From contig CM060851.1 of NCBI GenBank assembly GCA_030737835.1, positions 5,703,721 to 5,767,720 on the forward strand: a stretch of 64,000 nt of DNA. The letters are read 5' to 3'. Each line of letters starts with the position of its first letter. Within the stretch, counting starts at the first letter, position 1. The stretch is from Acorus gramineus (taxonomy: Eukaryota; Streptophyta; Magnoliopsida; Acorales; Acoraceae). Under the pieces are notes generated by a model. It ran no database searches, was not told where the DNA came from, and saw only the letters and a program-made list of their open reading frames with translations. Below are positions 10,180 through 21,400 of this stretch, piece after piece. The position numbers were made by a program, and so were the translations under genes.

Positions 10180-13036
10180 ATGGGTTCTTCTGTTCTCTAT
10201 CCATTAACTCTCATCACAGCTTTGTGTTTGGCTTTGAGCATGTCTTCACTAGTGCAAGCTCAACAAACTGGCATAACTAGGCATTACACGTTCAATGTAT
10301 AAACCCAATTTGAGTTACTTTTGATAAAAGTATGATCATGATCATGTACTAACATACATTTCATGCATCATGAATGATATTTGTGTATATATATAGATAA
10401 GGTTGAAGAACGTGACGCGCCTGTGCCACACGAAGGCCATGGTGACCGTGAACGGGCGGTATCCGGGGCCTAAGATCGTCACGAGAGAAGGTGATCGTCT
10501 GCTTATTAAGGTCATCAACCATGTCTCCAACAACATCACCATTCATTGGTACGTTAAACCGTATTGCATAGTTTTTCTTAGTTAATCAAATTTGATGTTC
10601 AATATCATTTGATGAATTCAAGTACAGGCATGGAGTCCGGCAGTTGCTGAGTGTCTGGGCTGATGGTCCGGCGTACGTGACGCAGTGTCCGATACAGACC
10701 GGCCAAAGCTACGTTTACAACTTCACGGTTGTGGGTCAGATGGGCACGCTCTGGTGGCACGCCCACATTTCATGGATGAGGTCCACCGTCCACGGCCCCA
10801 TTGTCATCCTCCCTAAGCTCGGCGTCCCTTACCCCTTCAAGAAACCCTACAAAGAAGTCCCCATCATCTTTGGTGATACAAAAAAAGCCTAACTAGATTA
10901 ATTTTGCTATAACATTTAATTAGTCTGTTTATGTGAATATATATGTAACGTCTATGTATAGGGGAGTGGTTTAACGCGGACCCAGAGGCGGTGATAAGCC
11001 AGGCGCTCCAGACTGGCGGCGGTCCGAACGTGTCTGACGCGTACACCATCAATGGCCTCCCTGGTCCACTCTACAACTGCTCTGCTAAGGGTGGTAAATC
11101 TCTGCCCTGCTCTGCTAAGGGTGTTTAAATTATTGGGAAAAATCTAAATAACTCATTGTAAATTGTCTGAAATTGATATAACCTCCTCAAAATATTTATG
11201 TAAATCCAAATAACCCATTGGATTAAACTTCTGATCTGTTGACAGATAAAGAATATTATGCAAATATTCTGGTTTATTAAAACTTCCCACTTATAAAACC
11301 TCCTAAAAATATTAAGCTTTTTCTAAAGTTCATGTAACCCCCTAAAACATTTATGTAAATCCAAATAACTCATTGAGTTAAATTTCTGATCTGTTGACAG
11401 ATAAAGAATATTATGCAAATATTCTGTTTTGTTGACTCTGACTGAAAACTCAGTATACCAAAAACTCTTTATACTTTATTAAAAATGTGAAAAACCTTCT
11501 GTACATACTATTATATCCCTCCGGATATATTATAAAACATTATCCACATGGATAAAATCGTCATTTATAAAGGATTTTTTATATTTTTAATACATTATAG
11601 AGAAGTTTTGATATACTATGTTTTCAACCATGTTTAACTAGATAGAATATTTATAGAATAATCTTAATTTGTCCATAAAAATTTAACTAATGGAACTATT
11701 TAGATTTACATATGTGTTTTGAGGGGGTTATATGAAATTTATAAAAAGTTAGGGGGATATATGAATTTCATGCAGTTTAAGGGGGTTATTTGGATTTTTC
11801 CCTGAATTATATTTTTGATCCACTAATAATTTGTGTCATATATGTTGGATTAGATACGTATAAGCTGAAGGTGAAACCAGGGAAGACATACATGTTGCGA
11901 TTAATCAACGCTGCGCTCAATGATGAGCTCTTCTTCAGCATCGCCAACCACACGGTGAAGGTGGTCGAGGCCGACGCCGTCTACGTGAAGCCTTTCGACA
12001 CCGACGTCGTCCTCATCACCCCTGGCCAGACAACCAACGTCCTCCTCGAGACACACAGCTCTCACAGCAATGCCACCTTCCTCATGGAGGCTCGTCCCTA
12101 CGCCACCGGCCAAGGAACCTTCGACAACACCACCACAGCAGCCATTCTCGAATACCATCCCAACCCAAACAGCGGAAACAGTCTCAAACAGCTCCCACTT
12201 TTGAGGCCCAAGTTGCCATCCCTCAACGACACCGCCTTCGCTACGAGCTTCGTAAGCAAGCTCCGGAGCCTCAACAAACCGCAAGTGCCTACAAACATCG
12301 ACAAACGCTTCTTCTTCACTGTGGGTCTAGGCACGAGCCCGTGCCCGAAGAACCACACGTGCCAGGGCCCCAATGGCACGAAATTCGCCGCGTCGGTCAA
12401 TAACGTATCCTTCGCCCTGCCCACCACCACGGACCTCCTCCAGGCCTACTTCTTCGGCAAGTCCGTTGGGGTCTACAAGCCGAACTTCCCAATTGACCCT
12501 CTCAACCCGTTCAATTATACGGGGACCCCGCCAAACAACACGATGGTGAGCAACGACACGAAGGTTGTGGTGTTGCCTTTCAATACGACGGTGGAGCTGG
12601 TGATGCAGGACACCGGCATATTGGGCGCGGAGAGTCACCCGTTGCACTTGCATGGGTACAACTTATACGTGATCGGTCAAGGCTTCGGAAACTATGATCC
12701 CATGAAAGATCCATTGAAGTTCAACCTGGTCGACCCGGTTGAGAGGAACACCGTCGGTGTTCCTTCTGGTGGTTGGATCACCGTCAGATTCAAAGCTGAT
12801 AACCCTGGTGAGCCGCTTTAGTATCTATTATTTTTCATTTTTTTTTTTTTGGAATGAGACAGTGTTGACTTTGACCTTTGATCATTGACCATTGACTAAA
12901 AACAGGTGTGTGGTTCATGCATTGCCACTTGGAGGTCCACCTCAGCTGGGGACTAAGAATGGCTTGGGTGGTCCTCAATGGGGATGGGCCCAGCCAGAAG
13001 CTGCCTCCACCACCGTCTGATCTTCCCAAGTGTTAA
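10180..13036 (+). CDS. laccase (multicopper oxidase, LAC2/LAC17 type)
   Basis: The gene encodes a secreted apoplastic laccase (p-diphenol:O2 oxidoreductase), the class that oxidises monolignols during lignin formation. There are six exons: 10180-10296, 10397-10548, 10628-10872, 10962-11090, 11854-12807 and 12906-13036, giving 575 residues. Exons 2-4 have sizes common in plant laccases (152, 245 and 129 nt). A signal peptide covers about residues 1-28. The copper ligand motifs are all present: HWHG 89-92, WHAH 133-136, HPLHLHG 476-482 and HCHLEVH 538-544, with Leu at the axial type-1 position (Cys539+10). Many N-glycosylation sequons are visible, and the C-terminus is DLPKC as in plant laccases. 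An unusual detail is QLLSVWADG after HWHGV, where relatives usually have QLRSGWADG. A miR397 site lies in exon 5. MITEs lie upstream and in intron 4. The exact orthologue is uncertain. Confidence 0.96.
11081..11120 (+). repeat. duplicated exon-4 donor site in laccase
   Basis: The end of exon 4 (TCTGCTAAGG followed by GTG) is repeated 30 bp downstream (11111-11120, again followed by GTG). Use of the downstream donor at 11121 would keep the frame and add ten residues. The first donor gives the usual 129-nt exon and is preferred. Confidence 0.6.
11135..11802. mobile_element. MITE in laccase intron 4
   Basis: The ends are inverted: GGGAAAAATCTAAATAAC on the left, and reading inward from the right GGGAAAAATCCAAATAAC. 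The 9-bp flanks are similar but not identical (TAAATTATT at 11126-11134, TGAATTATA at 11803-11811), consistent with an old Mutator-type insertion. An internal block of about 75 bp containing TCTGATCTGTTGACAGATAA occurs twice (about 11200-11270 and 11355-11425). It makes up most of the 763-bp intron. A related fragment lies at about 14040-14212. Confidence 0.75.
11903..11923 (+). promoter_or_regulatory. predicted miR397 target site in laccase exon 5
   Basis: This 21-nt stretch, encoding part of LINAALNDE, matches the complement of miR397a except at two places: the base opposite the miRNA 3' end (A for C) and one A-to-G change that leaves a G:U wobble. The miRNA sequence is recalled from memory. 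miR397 is known to direct cleavage of several laccase mRNAs (LAC2, LAC4, LAC17) in Arabidopsis. Confidence 0.85.
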
Positions 13037-14033
13037 GGAAACCGTGTTCGTTGGGTTCTCTCTTCTGGTTTTGTAAAAGTTTGTGTGACATTTTTTGGGG
13101 TTTTGATTTTGTTATTTTTTTCATTTTTTGTGTGGTGGGGTTCAGGAAGGGGTGCATGCATGAATTGAACTCCATCAAAATGGAATAAATTTTTGTTATC
13201 ATTTTGCTGCTCAGATTACCACATATATAATAAGATGAGATGTGCTTTATTCATCATTTTTCAGAGTTTGTTGTTTATATAAAGATTTTTTCCCCAAAGA
13301 TAGTAATGGATAAATTAATTCACAATTATGGTGCATGAATTTAACTAATTCGTGTACTTTGTTATTTTCAACGAACCTTTACTACATCAGATGGTAAACA
13401 TGTTTTTCATAAGTTTGTATGTATCTTTACTTTGGGTGCGTTTGGTTCGGGGATTTAAAAAGCAGCTTTGAACAGAAAATTACTTTTTAAGGGTGTTTTT
13501 GTACACAATCACAAAGGAACAATGAGATAAAGTGAAAGAATGTTGATCAAAAGAAAAGTGATAGAAAAGAAAAGATTTTCCCTTCGACCAGTTTATATGC
13601 TGTTTGTACTTGTAATGGAAAGTGATAGAAAATAAAAACTGTTGTTTGTGCTTATAATGAAAAATGACAGAAAATAAAAATGCATTGTCTATGTTTTCAA
13701 GAAAGTAATACAAACTGAAAAAAAAACATATATTTTGACAATTAATTTATCTTGTGAGGGTTTTCATTTTTTTTTTAGATGCCTTTTGCCTTTTTAACAA
13801 AATTATGGAAATCATCTTACTCAAAAAAAAAAAAAAAAACTCTTATTGTGGTTAGGTAAAAAAAAAACATATTTTGATTGCTTTATATCTTCGACCGAGT
13901 CCTTTGATAAATTGAAAAAAGGTGGCGGCTTACGCTAATGAGGGGTTTGTTCACATAAGTTGGAAGAATCAATAGGAAAACCATTAAGAAGATCAAGGTG
14001 GAAAACTTCGAGAACGTCATTGAAATACGCATT
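13037..14033. other. laccase 3' flank and MITE-like debris
   Basis: The laccase 3' untranslated region is probably in the first 200 bases. At 13437 a GGGTGCGTTTGGTTCGGGG stretch resembles a MITE end, followed by two degenerate copies of a block containing TAGAAAATAAAAACTGTTG (about 13555-13680). I could not find a matching right end. Confidence 0.45.
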
Positions 14034-14039
14034 ATTATA

Positions 14040-14212
14040 AGAAATAAATATTTGCATAATATTTCTCATCTGTTAACGGAAGTTTAACTCAGGGGGTTAT
14101 TTGGATTTACATCGGTGTTTTAAAAGGGTTATATGGATTTCAAAAGAAAAAAAATGAGAGGGTTAATTATATGGATTTTGGACAGTTTATAAGGGAATCA
14201 ATGGATTTTTCC
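14040..14212. repeat. fragment of the laccase-intron MITE family
   Basis: In inverted orientation this matches the left arm of the intron-4 MITE: ATATTTGCATAATATTTCTC, then a GTTAAC-rich stretch, GGGGGTTATTTGGATTTACA, and a terminus ATGGATTTTTCC. The other end was not found, so it appears truncated. Confidence 0.6.
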
Positions 14213-14652
14213 TTTTTAAAAAAATTTTAAAAAATAGATTTTTTCTATTAAAATACATACTATTATGCCAAATGAGAGTTTTTTTTTTTACATACATTAT
14301 AATAGAGTCTCATACACCGTGATAACTGATGTGAGCTAATGATAGGAGAATACAAACACAATTTTAGCGATAATAGTGGCCTGAAATATCATATCGGAAT
14401 ATCTAATAGAGATGACGGTGTGGACCACATAAAGGGGCGGATATGCCCACACCAAAAAATGAGAAACTCACACCAATAAAATAACAAAAAAACCCAGAAA
14501 GTATGTTCTCTCAAAAAAAGAAAACCACCCCGACTTACCCCACCCCATTTAAACAGACCTCACCCCCTTGTACTTTTCACCCCCCAATTTCCATAGATAG
14601 ACCCTCCCCACCACAAACTGAAATACAAAAAAAAAAAAAAAAAAAAAGATAT

Positions 14653-15046
14653 TGACCGATTTAGTTCGACTATAAAAAGTTGTTCTTAAAGTCACAAATC
14701 ATCTGCTTCCAGTTAGCCTTTTAAAGTTCGGATCGACTTCCTTCGATTGAACTAGTTCGACTATCTTTAGTCATTTTCAACGTCTCAGTTCGACCAACTC
14801 TAGTCGTCCAGTTTGAGTGAAGATCGACTGTCTTAGGTCGAATGGGTTCCAAAAGTTTTAGACATTGTTGATGGTTGTTCGATTGTCTTCAGTCATTTTT
14901 TATGTTTCAGTTCGACCGATTCCAGTCGGCCTTCTAATGTTTTGATCGATTTCCTTTGGTCGAATGACATCCAGAACATATACTCACCGTAGTTTGACTA
15001 CCTAAAGCTGTTCTTAAAATCCATGTTCGACATAATAAAGTCGACC
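14653..15046. repeat. array of short imperfect palindromes
   Basis: About ten units of the form TTCGAC-(6-8 nt)-AGTCGA or variants occur, for example at 14753, 14788, 14822, 14877, 14910, 14944, 14992 and 15025. Spacing is often 33-34 bp. Two halves (about 14753-14850 and 14877-14975) look like diverged tandem copies. It is not protein coding. Confidence 0.7.
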
Positions 15047-15630
15047 TTTAAGTTTTATAACTTAAAAAACATATTATCAATTCCCATAATATTAGTTTGC
15101 CTTAACACATATAATAAGAAACTAATGACAGTGGTCTCCCAAACACACACTAGTGATAGGGGTCTCCAAAACATAACATTACCACTTTAAATATAACATT
15201 GGAAATATAAAGCCAAAATAAACCTCCTATGGGTTTTAGAGAAGCAAAACAAACCATCAAATGAAATGAAAATCATGCAAATCTATCCATGCAAATCATG
15301 CAAATCTATCTATGAAAAAATGAAATTCCACATTCTCCTAACCTGTGAATGCATGACACTCTTTCATCCCACTTTATTCTTCTAGAATTATAATCAAAAG
15401 CGGAACAATCTCATGTTTTCTGGGAGATCATCAAGTAGTTCCAAACGTCCAACCCGTTTAACTTGTAAGATTGAGAGATTAAACAAACACCAAAAGAAAG
15501 TCCTCACAATAACATCCAATATCTCTCACCAATCCAGGAATTATAAACAAATTCAAAGAAAATAGCTTTCAAACAAAAAAACATAGCATACGACCACCAA
15601 CAAGAATTACCATATTCCCCATCAAACTCT

Positions 15631-16153
15631 TGTTGGGAAGGCCATCGATGAAGCCAACAATAAACACGAGATCAAACATAAGAACGAAACATCACATCAC
15701 ACGAAGAACACAAGATATACGTGGTTCGGTCTAGGCCTACATCAAAGGGGCAAAAAAATAGAGAATCCACTTTGATAGTTGAGATACATTAAGAGACTCA
15801 CAAACTCTCTCATGGAGTTACCCTCTCTTAGAACCTCTCAACCTTCCCTTAGGATCTCTACATTGTATAATGTCTGCATAGTCTTGCCATGAAACCCTAG
15901 AAGATATTTATAGAGATAAATAACTTCATCTCCCAATAATCTCCCAATTAACAAACAAATATTGTTCCCATTAATTAAGAGATATTCACTCTCCAAATTA
16001 ACAAACAAATATTGTTTCCTATTTCAAGAGATTCACTTTAAATATTAATTAAGATCAAATCTTAAATAATATTCTACTTATTTGGTGTCCAACCTAATAT
16101 GGTTTCATCATGCCATCCGATGTGATACACCGGATCGAGACATAATCCCAACA
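15631..16153 (-). repeat. LTR (3' in element orientation) of the TRIM-like element
   Basis: This is the downstream LTR when read on the minus strand, next to the polypurine tract at about 16154-16165. It has TG...CA ends on both strands and contains a TATAAATA motif on the minus strand near 15905. Confidence 0.9.
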
Positions 16154-17075
16154 ATCTCCACCTTGGCTCGTATCTGGTACGCTCGGATTTCCTCGAACCC
16201 CTTAGAAGATTTCCGTTGATGTCTCCACCTTGCTCCATGTCGTCCTTGAAGCACGACCACGCGAGCAACCGTGCACCTCCACCTACAAGCAAGTGATCTT
16301 CGACTTCCTTGAGTTTCACCAGTTTTTAAGTCGCTATCACGAGTCTCTTTATGCACTAGACCCGCTCCGCAGAACTCCGCCTTGAATGGATTTTAGGAAC
16401 TTCTTCTTCCGGACGTCTGCACCGTCCAATTTTGTTGGATCCATAAGCCTGCGCTCGCCTTATCATGGATCAACCCCTGAGTCAGACTCAGTAATCGCGC
16501 ATCCTCAAGTCAATGCCATGACTTGATTTCACATGCATCTATTCCACGCTCCTCGTGGATCTCCGAAGAAGATCTGGATCTTACCTCCACCTTGAACATG
16601 CCACACACGCGCTCGTGAGATGGCTGGACTCGCTCTTTTAACCGAACCACATGGGGCTGCTCCTTCCATACCTGATTCAGAACACCTTAGACCGTGTTGC
16701 ACTATTCCATCTTCTTCTGTACGAACTCCGCACCCACGCTTCACGTGATTCGCCCATGTGCCTCTACGTGTCATTGCAAACTTTGCACCCCGAGCGTCTT
16801 TGCACGTCTGCTTCTCAGTGGATCTTGGACCTGCAACAAATTGGTATCATCATTGCTCACGTGAATAGATATGCCTCTTCCACCACTGAAAGCTCCATGC
16901 AACCTTGCATGATTTTTTTTTCTTCTTCTTCGCATGAAACCATGTACGACACACTGTTGTTGGAGTTTCCAACAATACATCCGTCGATGGTATGGATTCA
17001 TCGACCCGTGTCATCATTGATCCTCGTTCTTCAAATCTTGTCCTCCTAGGTCAGAATCTGGAGCTCTGAAACCAC

Positions 17076-17597
17076 TGTTGGGAAGGCCATCGCGGAAGCC
17101 AACAATAAACACGAGATCGAACATAAGAACGAAACATCACATCAAACGAAAAATACAAGATATACATGGTTCGGCCTAGACCTACATTCACAGGGTAAAA
17201 AACAGATAATCCACTTTGATAGTTGAGATACATTAAGAGACTCACAAACTCTCTCATGGAGTTACCCTCTCTTAGAACCTCTCAACCTTCCCTTAGGATC
17301 TCTACATTGTATAATGTCTGCATAGTCTTGCCATGAAACCCTAGAAGATATTTATAGAAATAAATAACTTCATCGCCAAGTAATCTCTTAATTAACAAAC
17401 AAATATTGTTCCCATTAATTAGAAAATATTCACTCTCCAACTTAACAAACAAATATTGTTTCCTATTTTAAGAGATTCACTTTAAATATTAATTAAGATC
17501 AAATCTTAAATAATATTCTACTTATTAGGTGCCCAACCTAATATGGTTTCATCATGCCATCCGATGTGATACACCGGATCGAGACATAATCCCAACA
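17076..17597 (-). repeat. LTR (5' in element orientation) of the TRIM-like element
   Basis: This is the upstream LTR when read on the minus strand. The initiator-Met-type primer-binding site lies directly next to it at about 17062-17074. Confidence 0.9.
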
Positions 17598-18017
17598 ACT
17601 CTAACAAACGAAAACCCAGTAAAAAAAACCCTCTAAGCATTCCAATTCATCACATATCAGATCGAGAATCCAAATTCCCTTCAAAAGCCAAATTTTCCTC
17701 AATACCCACAATCAAATTCAACTTGGTGGATTGGCAGGTACATCGAGTTGGTGTAGATGAGGCACTCAAGAAGCTCGTGCATGCTTGTCACAGGGCAGAT
17801 CCCCACCGTAGCCGACACACCACCAGTCCAAATCCCAACAACATCCTTTAAAACCCTAAAAAAACTCTCCTTTCTCGTCCATCCCCATCCCAAAAACATC
17901 ATTTAGAACCCTAAAAAATCATGTCCGACATTCGAGTCCACCTAGCACTTGAGCTGCTCTGCCGGATCCTCCATCTCCTTCAATCGCTGAAGGTGGTGTC
18001 GGTGCTCCCTCCTCAAA

Positions 18018-18048
18018 TGTGTGTGTGTGTGTGTGGGGGGGGGGGGGA
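18018..18048. repeat. GT microsatellite followed by a G run
   Basis: GT dinucleotides run directly into a long G run. This is low-complexity DNA and the overlapping Pro-rich minus-strand frame is an artefact. Confidence 0.7.
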
Positions 18049-18423
18049 GAAGACAAAGGGAGAAGAAAGAGAAAAGGTAGGTGTAAAATGGTTGGGGGTG
18101 GGTTTACTTTGACAGTTTCAAATATATATAAAGGGGTGGATTTAGGGATTGACAAAAGAGAGGGGGGGTGGGCCAGATAATGGTGTGGGATTCTTGTTAT
18201 TTGGTGTGGGGGTAATCGTCCCCTTGGTGAAAAAGTCAAAAAATCATTTATTAACTGTGAAATGTCAGATCTATCCTTATTTGCCGATTAGTTTCGGAAG
18301 AACCGGAGTCCATAAGCGGGTCTCGTGTTCCCAAAATGCCCCTGCAGAGCAGGTGAGCTGATACAGAGACTCTCACAGAGAAACCCAGGTCGATCCGATC
18401 TGATCCGATCTTCATTGGAATCG

Positions 18424-21400
18424 ATGAAGAGGGAGCGCTTGGTGTCGCTGCCAATCGCGCTTGGTCTGTCGGTGATCGGGTTCATCTACTACGCGACGGT
18501 GTTCGTGGTGATCGACGGCTGGATGGGCCTATGGACCTCGAACGGCCTGATGAACGCCGCCGCCTTCACCGCCCTCGCCTTCATGTCGGTGCTGACATAC
18601 GCCATGGCCATCGCCGGTGACCCCGGTCACGTCCCCTCCTCCTTCGCCCCCGACGTCGAGGACTCCGATGGCACCCTCCACGAGATCAAGCGCAAGGTCT
18701 TACCCCTCTCTCTTTCTCTCTTTGGATCTCTTTTGATCTTGTTTTGGGGGGGGGGGGGAAATTAGGGTTTCGCCTTGCTTGGTTTCTTGAAATCTGTGGA
18801 TGATTATTTATGTTTACATGCTCATTATATAAAGAAGATTCGATTTTTTTATATTTTTTTTTATAAACATTTATAGAGATTTTCATATCAGTACGTCTAA
18901 TTGAACATCATTTCATTAATACATTTTCATGGATATCTGTTGTTCATTCATTCATGTACTGAGAGGAATTCTATTAGTACGTTCTGATATGAAAATTTCC
19001 GCATTTCATATTGATGGCTTGAATCATCTTTGTGGTGGGTGTTGTTGTTAGTCTTGTGTGGTGCTCCTCTATGCATGTTGGCATGTAGTGTGTGCATGCT
19101 CATGCCTTCTGGGTTCATTAATATTTTCCAATTTACCCATCCTTTATGAATAAACCTCATTTATTTTCTTAATTGGTATTTTCCTATGGTGCTAACTCAA
19201 GGGAGGTGATCTACAATGCTCCATTCCCGTCCAAAATGGTTTTGATTTTCTGACACTAGGGTGCTTGTGGGTTGTGGCAGCTTCAATTTACTCACGGCAG
19301 AATGATGCTTGGAAACCTCTGCTTGTTATTCCCTCCAAAAAAATTTTTTTATAGAATCTTGCCTCTTTTAGTGAGCTCCACACCTGTTAAAAGGAAGCTT
19401 TACACTTTAATAGATGGACTCTGAATATCTGCATATTTTTTACAAATATTAAAGAAAGGTCCTTGCAATGCATTCTAGAATTTCTTCCGAGCACGGCCTA
19501 AACATTTCTGATCTGTTTCAGAGTCCTCCCTCATTTTTAATCAGGCATGCTTTGAACCTTGAAGGGGTTGGAGAAGTATGACAAATGTTCTTATATTGAG
19601 GAATTTATATTTGGCATGCATGATTACACGCTCCGTTGAAGCCTCAGTATCTGCAGTCATTTTAAATGTATATAATTATACATATTGAGCGAATATACCT
19701 TGGGCCAAAAGTGGAGATAATATAGTGTTGGATATAACATTTTTCTATGTGCACACATGACATATTGATGGGCTGTTGCTTCAATATTTGAAAACTGAGA
19801 AAGTTCTTTTGTATAAAATGAGAGAAACGTTATGGATAAAACTGGTCTCATTAAGAATTTTTTTGGGAAGAATCTCATTAAGATTTTTTGCCATGCAGGG
19901 AGGAGATTTGAGATACTGCCAGAAGTGTTCCCGCTACAAGCCTCCGCGTGCCCATCATTGTCGTGTTTGCAGAAGGTGTGTGTTGAGAATGGTATGTCCA
20001 GGTGCTTGTTTGGTATTTTATCTTCATCTTGAATGCTTTAGGATTTGCTGATAACTCCCCTTTGATGCTTACAGGATCATCATTGTGTATGGATAAATAA
20101 CTGCGTGGGGCATTCAAATTACAAGGTTTTCTTTGTGTTTGTGTTGTATGCTGTGATAGCATGCGTTCACTCCTTGGTATGTTTTTTTCCCCTTTCATTT
20201 TGACTTTGGAAGGACATTTTGTTCTGGGGAAGGGACTTATGTCTTGTTCCTAGGTCCTGCTTGTGGGTAGTGCAGCTGATGATGTCCACATGGATCAACA
20301 TCAGAATGGAGGCTCTTTCAAAACCACTTATGTGAGTTCTTACTCAGATAACTATATAGGCTCCATGATCTCGCCCATGAATTACTCATCATCATGCTTG
20401 ACAGATCATATGTGGAGTGTTGCTCGTTCCTTTAACCCTGGTATTAACGGTACTCTTAGGGTGGCATATTTATCTCATTTTACATAACAAGACAACAATT
20501 GAGGTATGTGTTTACTGATGGCTTGCCAGGATTATGCAATCTGTGCATCCAATTCAATGGTGTCATTATATGTTTGTTGGACTAATGCAGTATTATGAAG
20601 GAGTGAGAGCAAAGTGGCTGGCGGAAAAGGCGGGAAACACATATCGGCATCCATATGATCTGGGTGTTTATGAAAACCTTGTATCGGTAAGATAACTGGC
20701 TAACAACCTCGTGATTTCCTTAAACTTCTGCATTTTAATTTTTTGGAGTTGTGGCATGATGTTTAGATTGATATTAAATGTCTTTTCATATTAAAAAAAT
20801 CATTTAAACCTCAATATCAAACCGGCATGTCAAAAAATTTATACCTCCAGTTACTATCTAAAATACATTGGAAAGTGTGGTATAAAATTAAAGGGCCTGG
20901 AGAGTTGGAGCAGATCCAACATAAGGGCTGAGAACAGTTAACAGGGAGGGTTTTTTCTTTACAGAATGTGTGTAGATTGGGTTGTGGGGTTGCTGTTTTT
21001 TTCCCTCTTCCTTTCCTTGTAAGACTTCTTGTCTTCCTTTTTCTGTCTGTCCTGCTTTGGAAGTCCTTCATTAATTATATAATAATCACGGATAATATCC
21101 CATCCTTCTCTCAAAAAACTCTCCAGATCCCCTCTGGAGGAAAGGGACACCAGAAGATGAGTATTTTTCTTTCTGCCTTTCAAGTTTAAGATGTGTTCTT
21201 CCATACCTCTGTCTCCGACATCTGAACTCTCAGTAACCCACTAAATGTTTCATATTAAAATACCTTCTTCAGTTGCTTGAATTTTCAGTCTTCACCATCC
21301 TTTCGTGCAAGGAATTTTAACAAGTACAAATGTTAAAAGCCCTAATAGACTAAACAAAATTTGTCTCTTTTTTGTTTTTCCTAATACTTGCCCCACCACC

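Larger units (their letters stand above)
15631..17597 (-). mobile_element. non-autonomous LTR retrotransposon (TRIM-like)
   Basis: A perfect 5-bp duplication, ACTCT, flanks the element at 15626-15630 and 17598-17602. Two direct repeats, 15631-16153 (523 bp) and 17076-17597 (522 bp), start TGTTGGGAAGG and end CCCAACA. The element reads on the minus strand: beside the 17076 repeat is a primer-binding site TGGTTTCAGAGC (initiator-Met type, one mismatch from TGGTATCAGAGC), and beside the other repeat is a purine-rich AAGGTGGAGAT. The 920-bp interior has no gag or pol. The LTRs differ at many positions (roughly 5%), so the insertion is old. Total length is 1,967 bp. Confidence 0.92.
14434..18223. 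mobile_element. candidate 3.8-kb terminal-inverted-repeat element
   Basis: The left end reads GGGGCGGATATGCCCACACC; reading inward from the right end gives GGGGACGATTACCCCCACAC. Both continue into CACACCA repeats, so about 45 bp are inverted copies. No matching target duplication was found, so the call is tentative. It would contain the palindrome array (14653-15046) and the LTR element (15631-17597). Its right end lies 200 bp from the acyltransferase start codon and contains a TATATATAAAG motif (about 18122-18133) that could act as that gene's TATA box. Confidence 0.45.

Noticed and set aside
11901-12653. Long minus-strand frames opposite laccase exon 5
   Set aside because: They are antisense shadows caused by the high third-position GC of the laccase exon; the sense strand carries all copper motifs.
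14653-15046. CRISPR-like array of palindromic repeats with 33-bp spacing
   Set aside because: The repeats are degenerate, the spacers are not distinct from the repeats, and the DNA is plant nuclear. Reported only as a palindrome array.
16074-17049. Open frames inside the TRIM-like element
   Set aside because: They resemble no gag or pol domain and overlap on both strands, consistent with chance frames in moderately GC-rich DNA.
17919-18239. Pro/His-rich minus-strand frame of 106 codons
   Set aside because: It is produced by a GT microsatellite, a G run and the inverted end of a candidate transposon.
18325-18423. Upstream in-frame ATG of the DHHC gene
   Set aside because: It would add 33 residues absent from the family; ATG 18424 gives the usual N-terminus.
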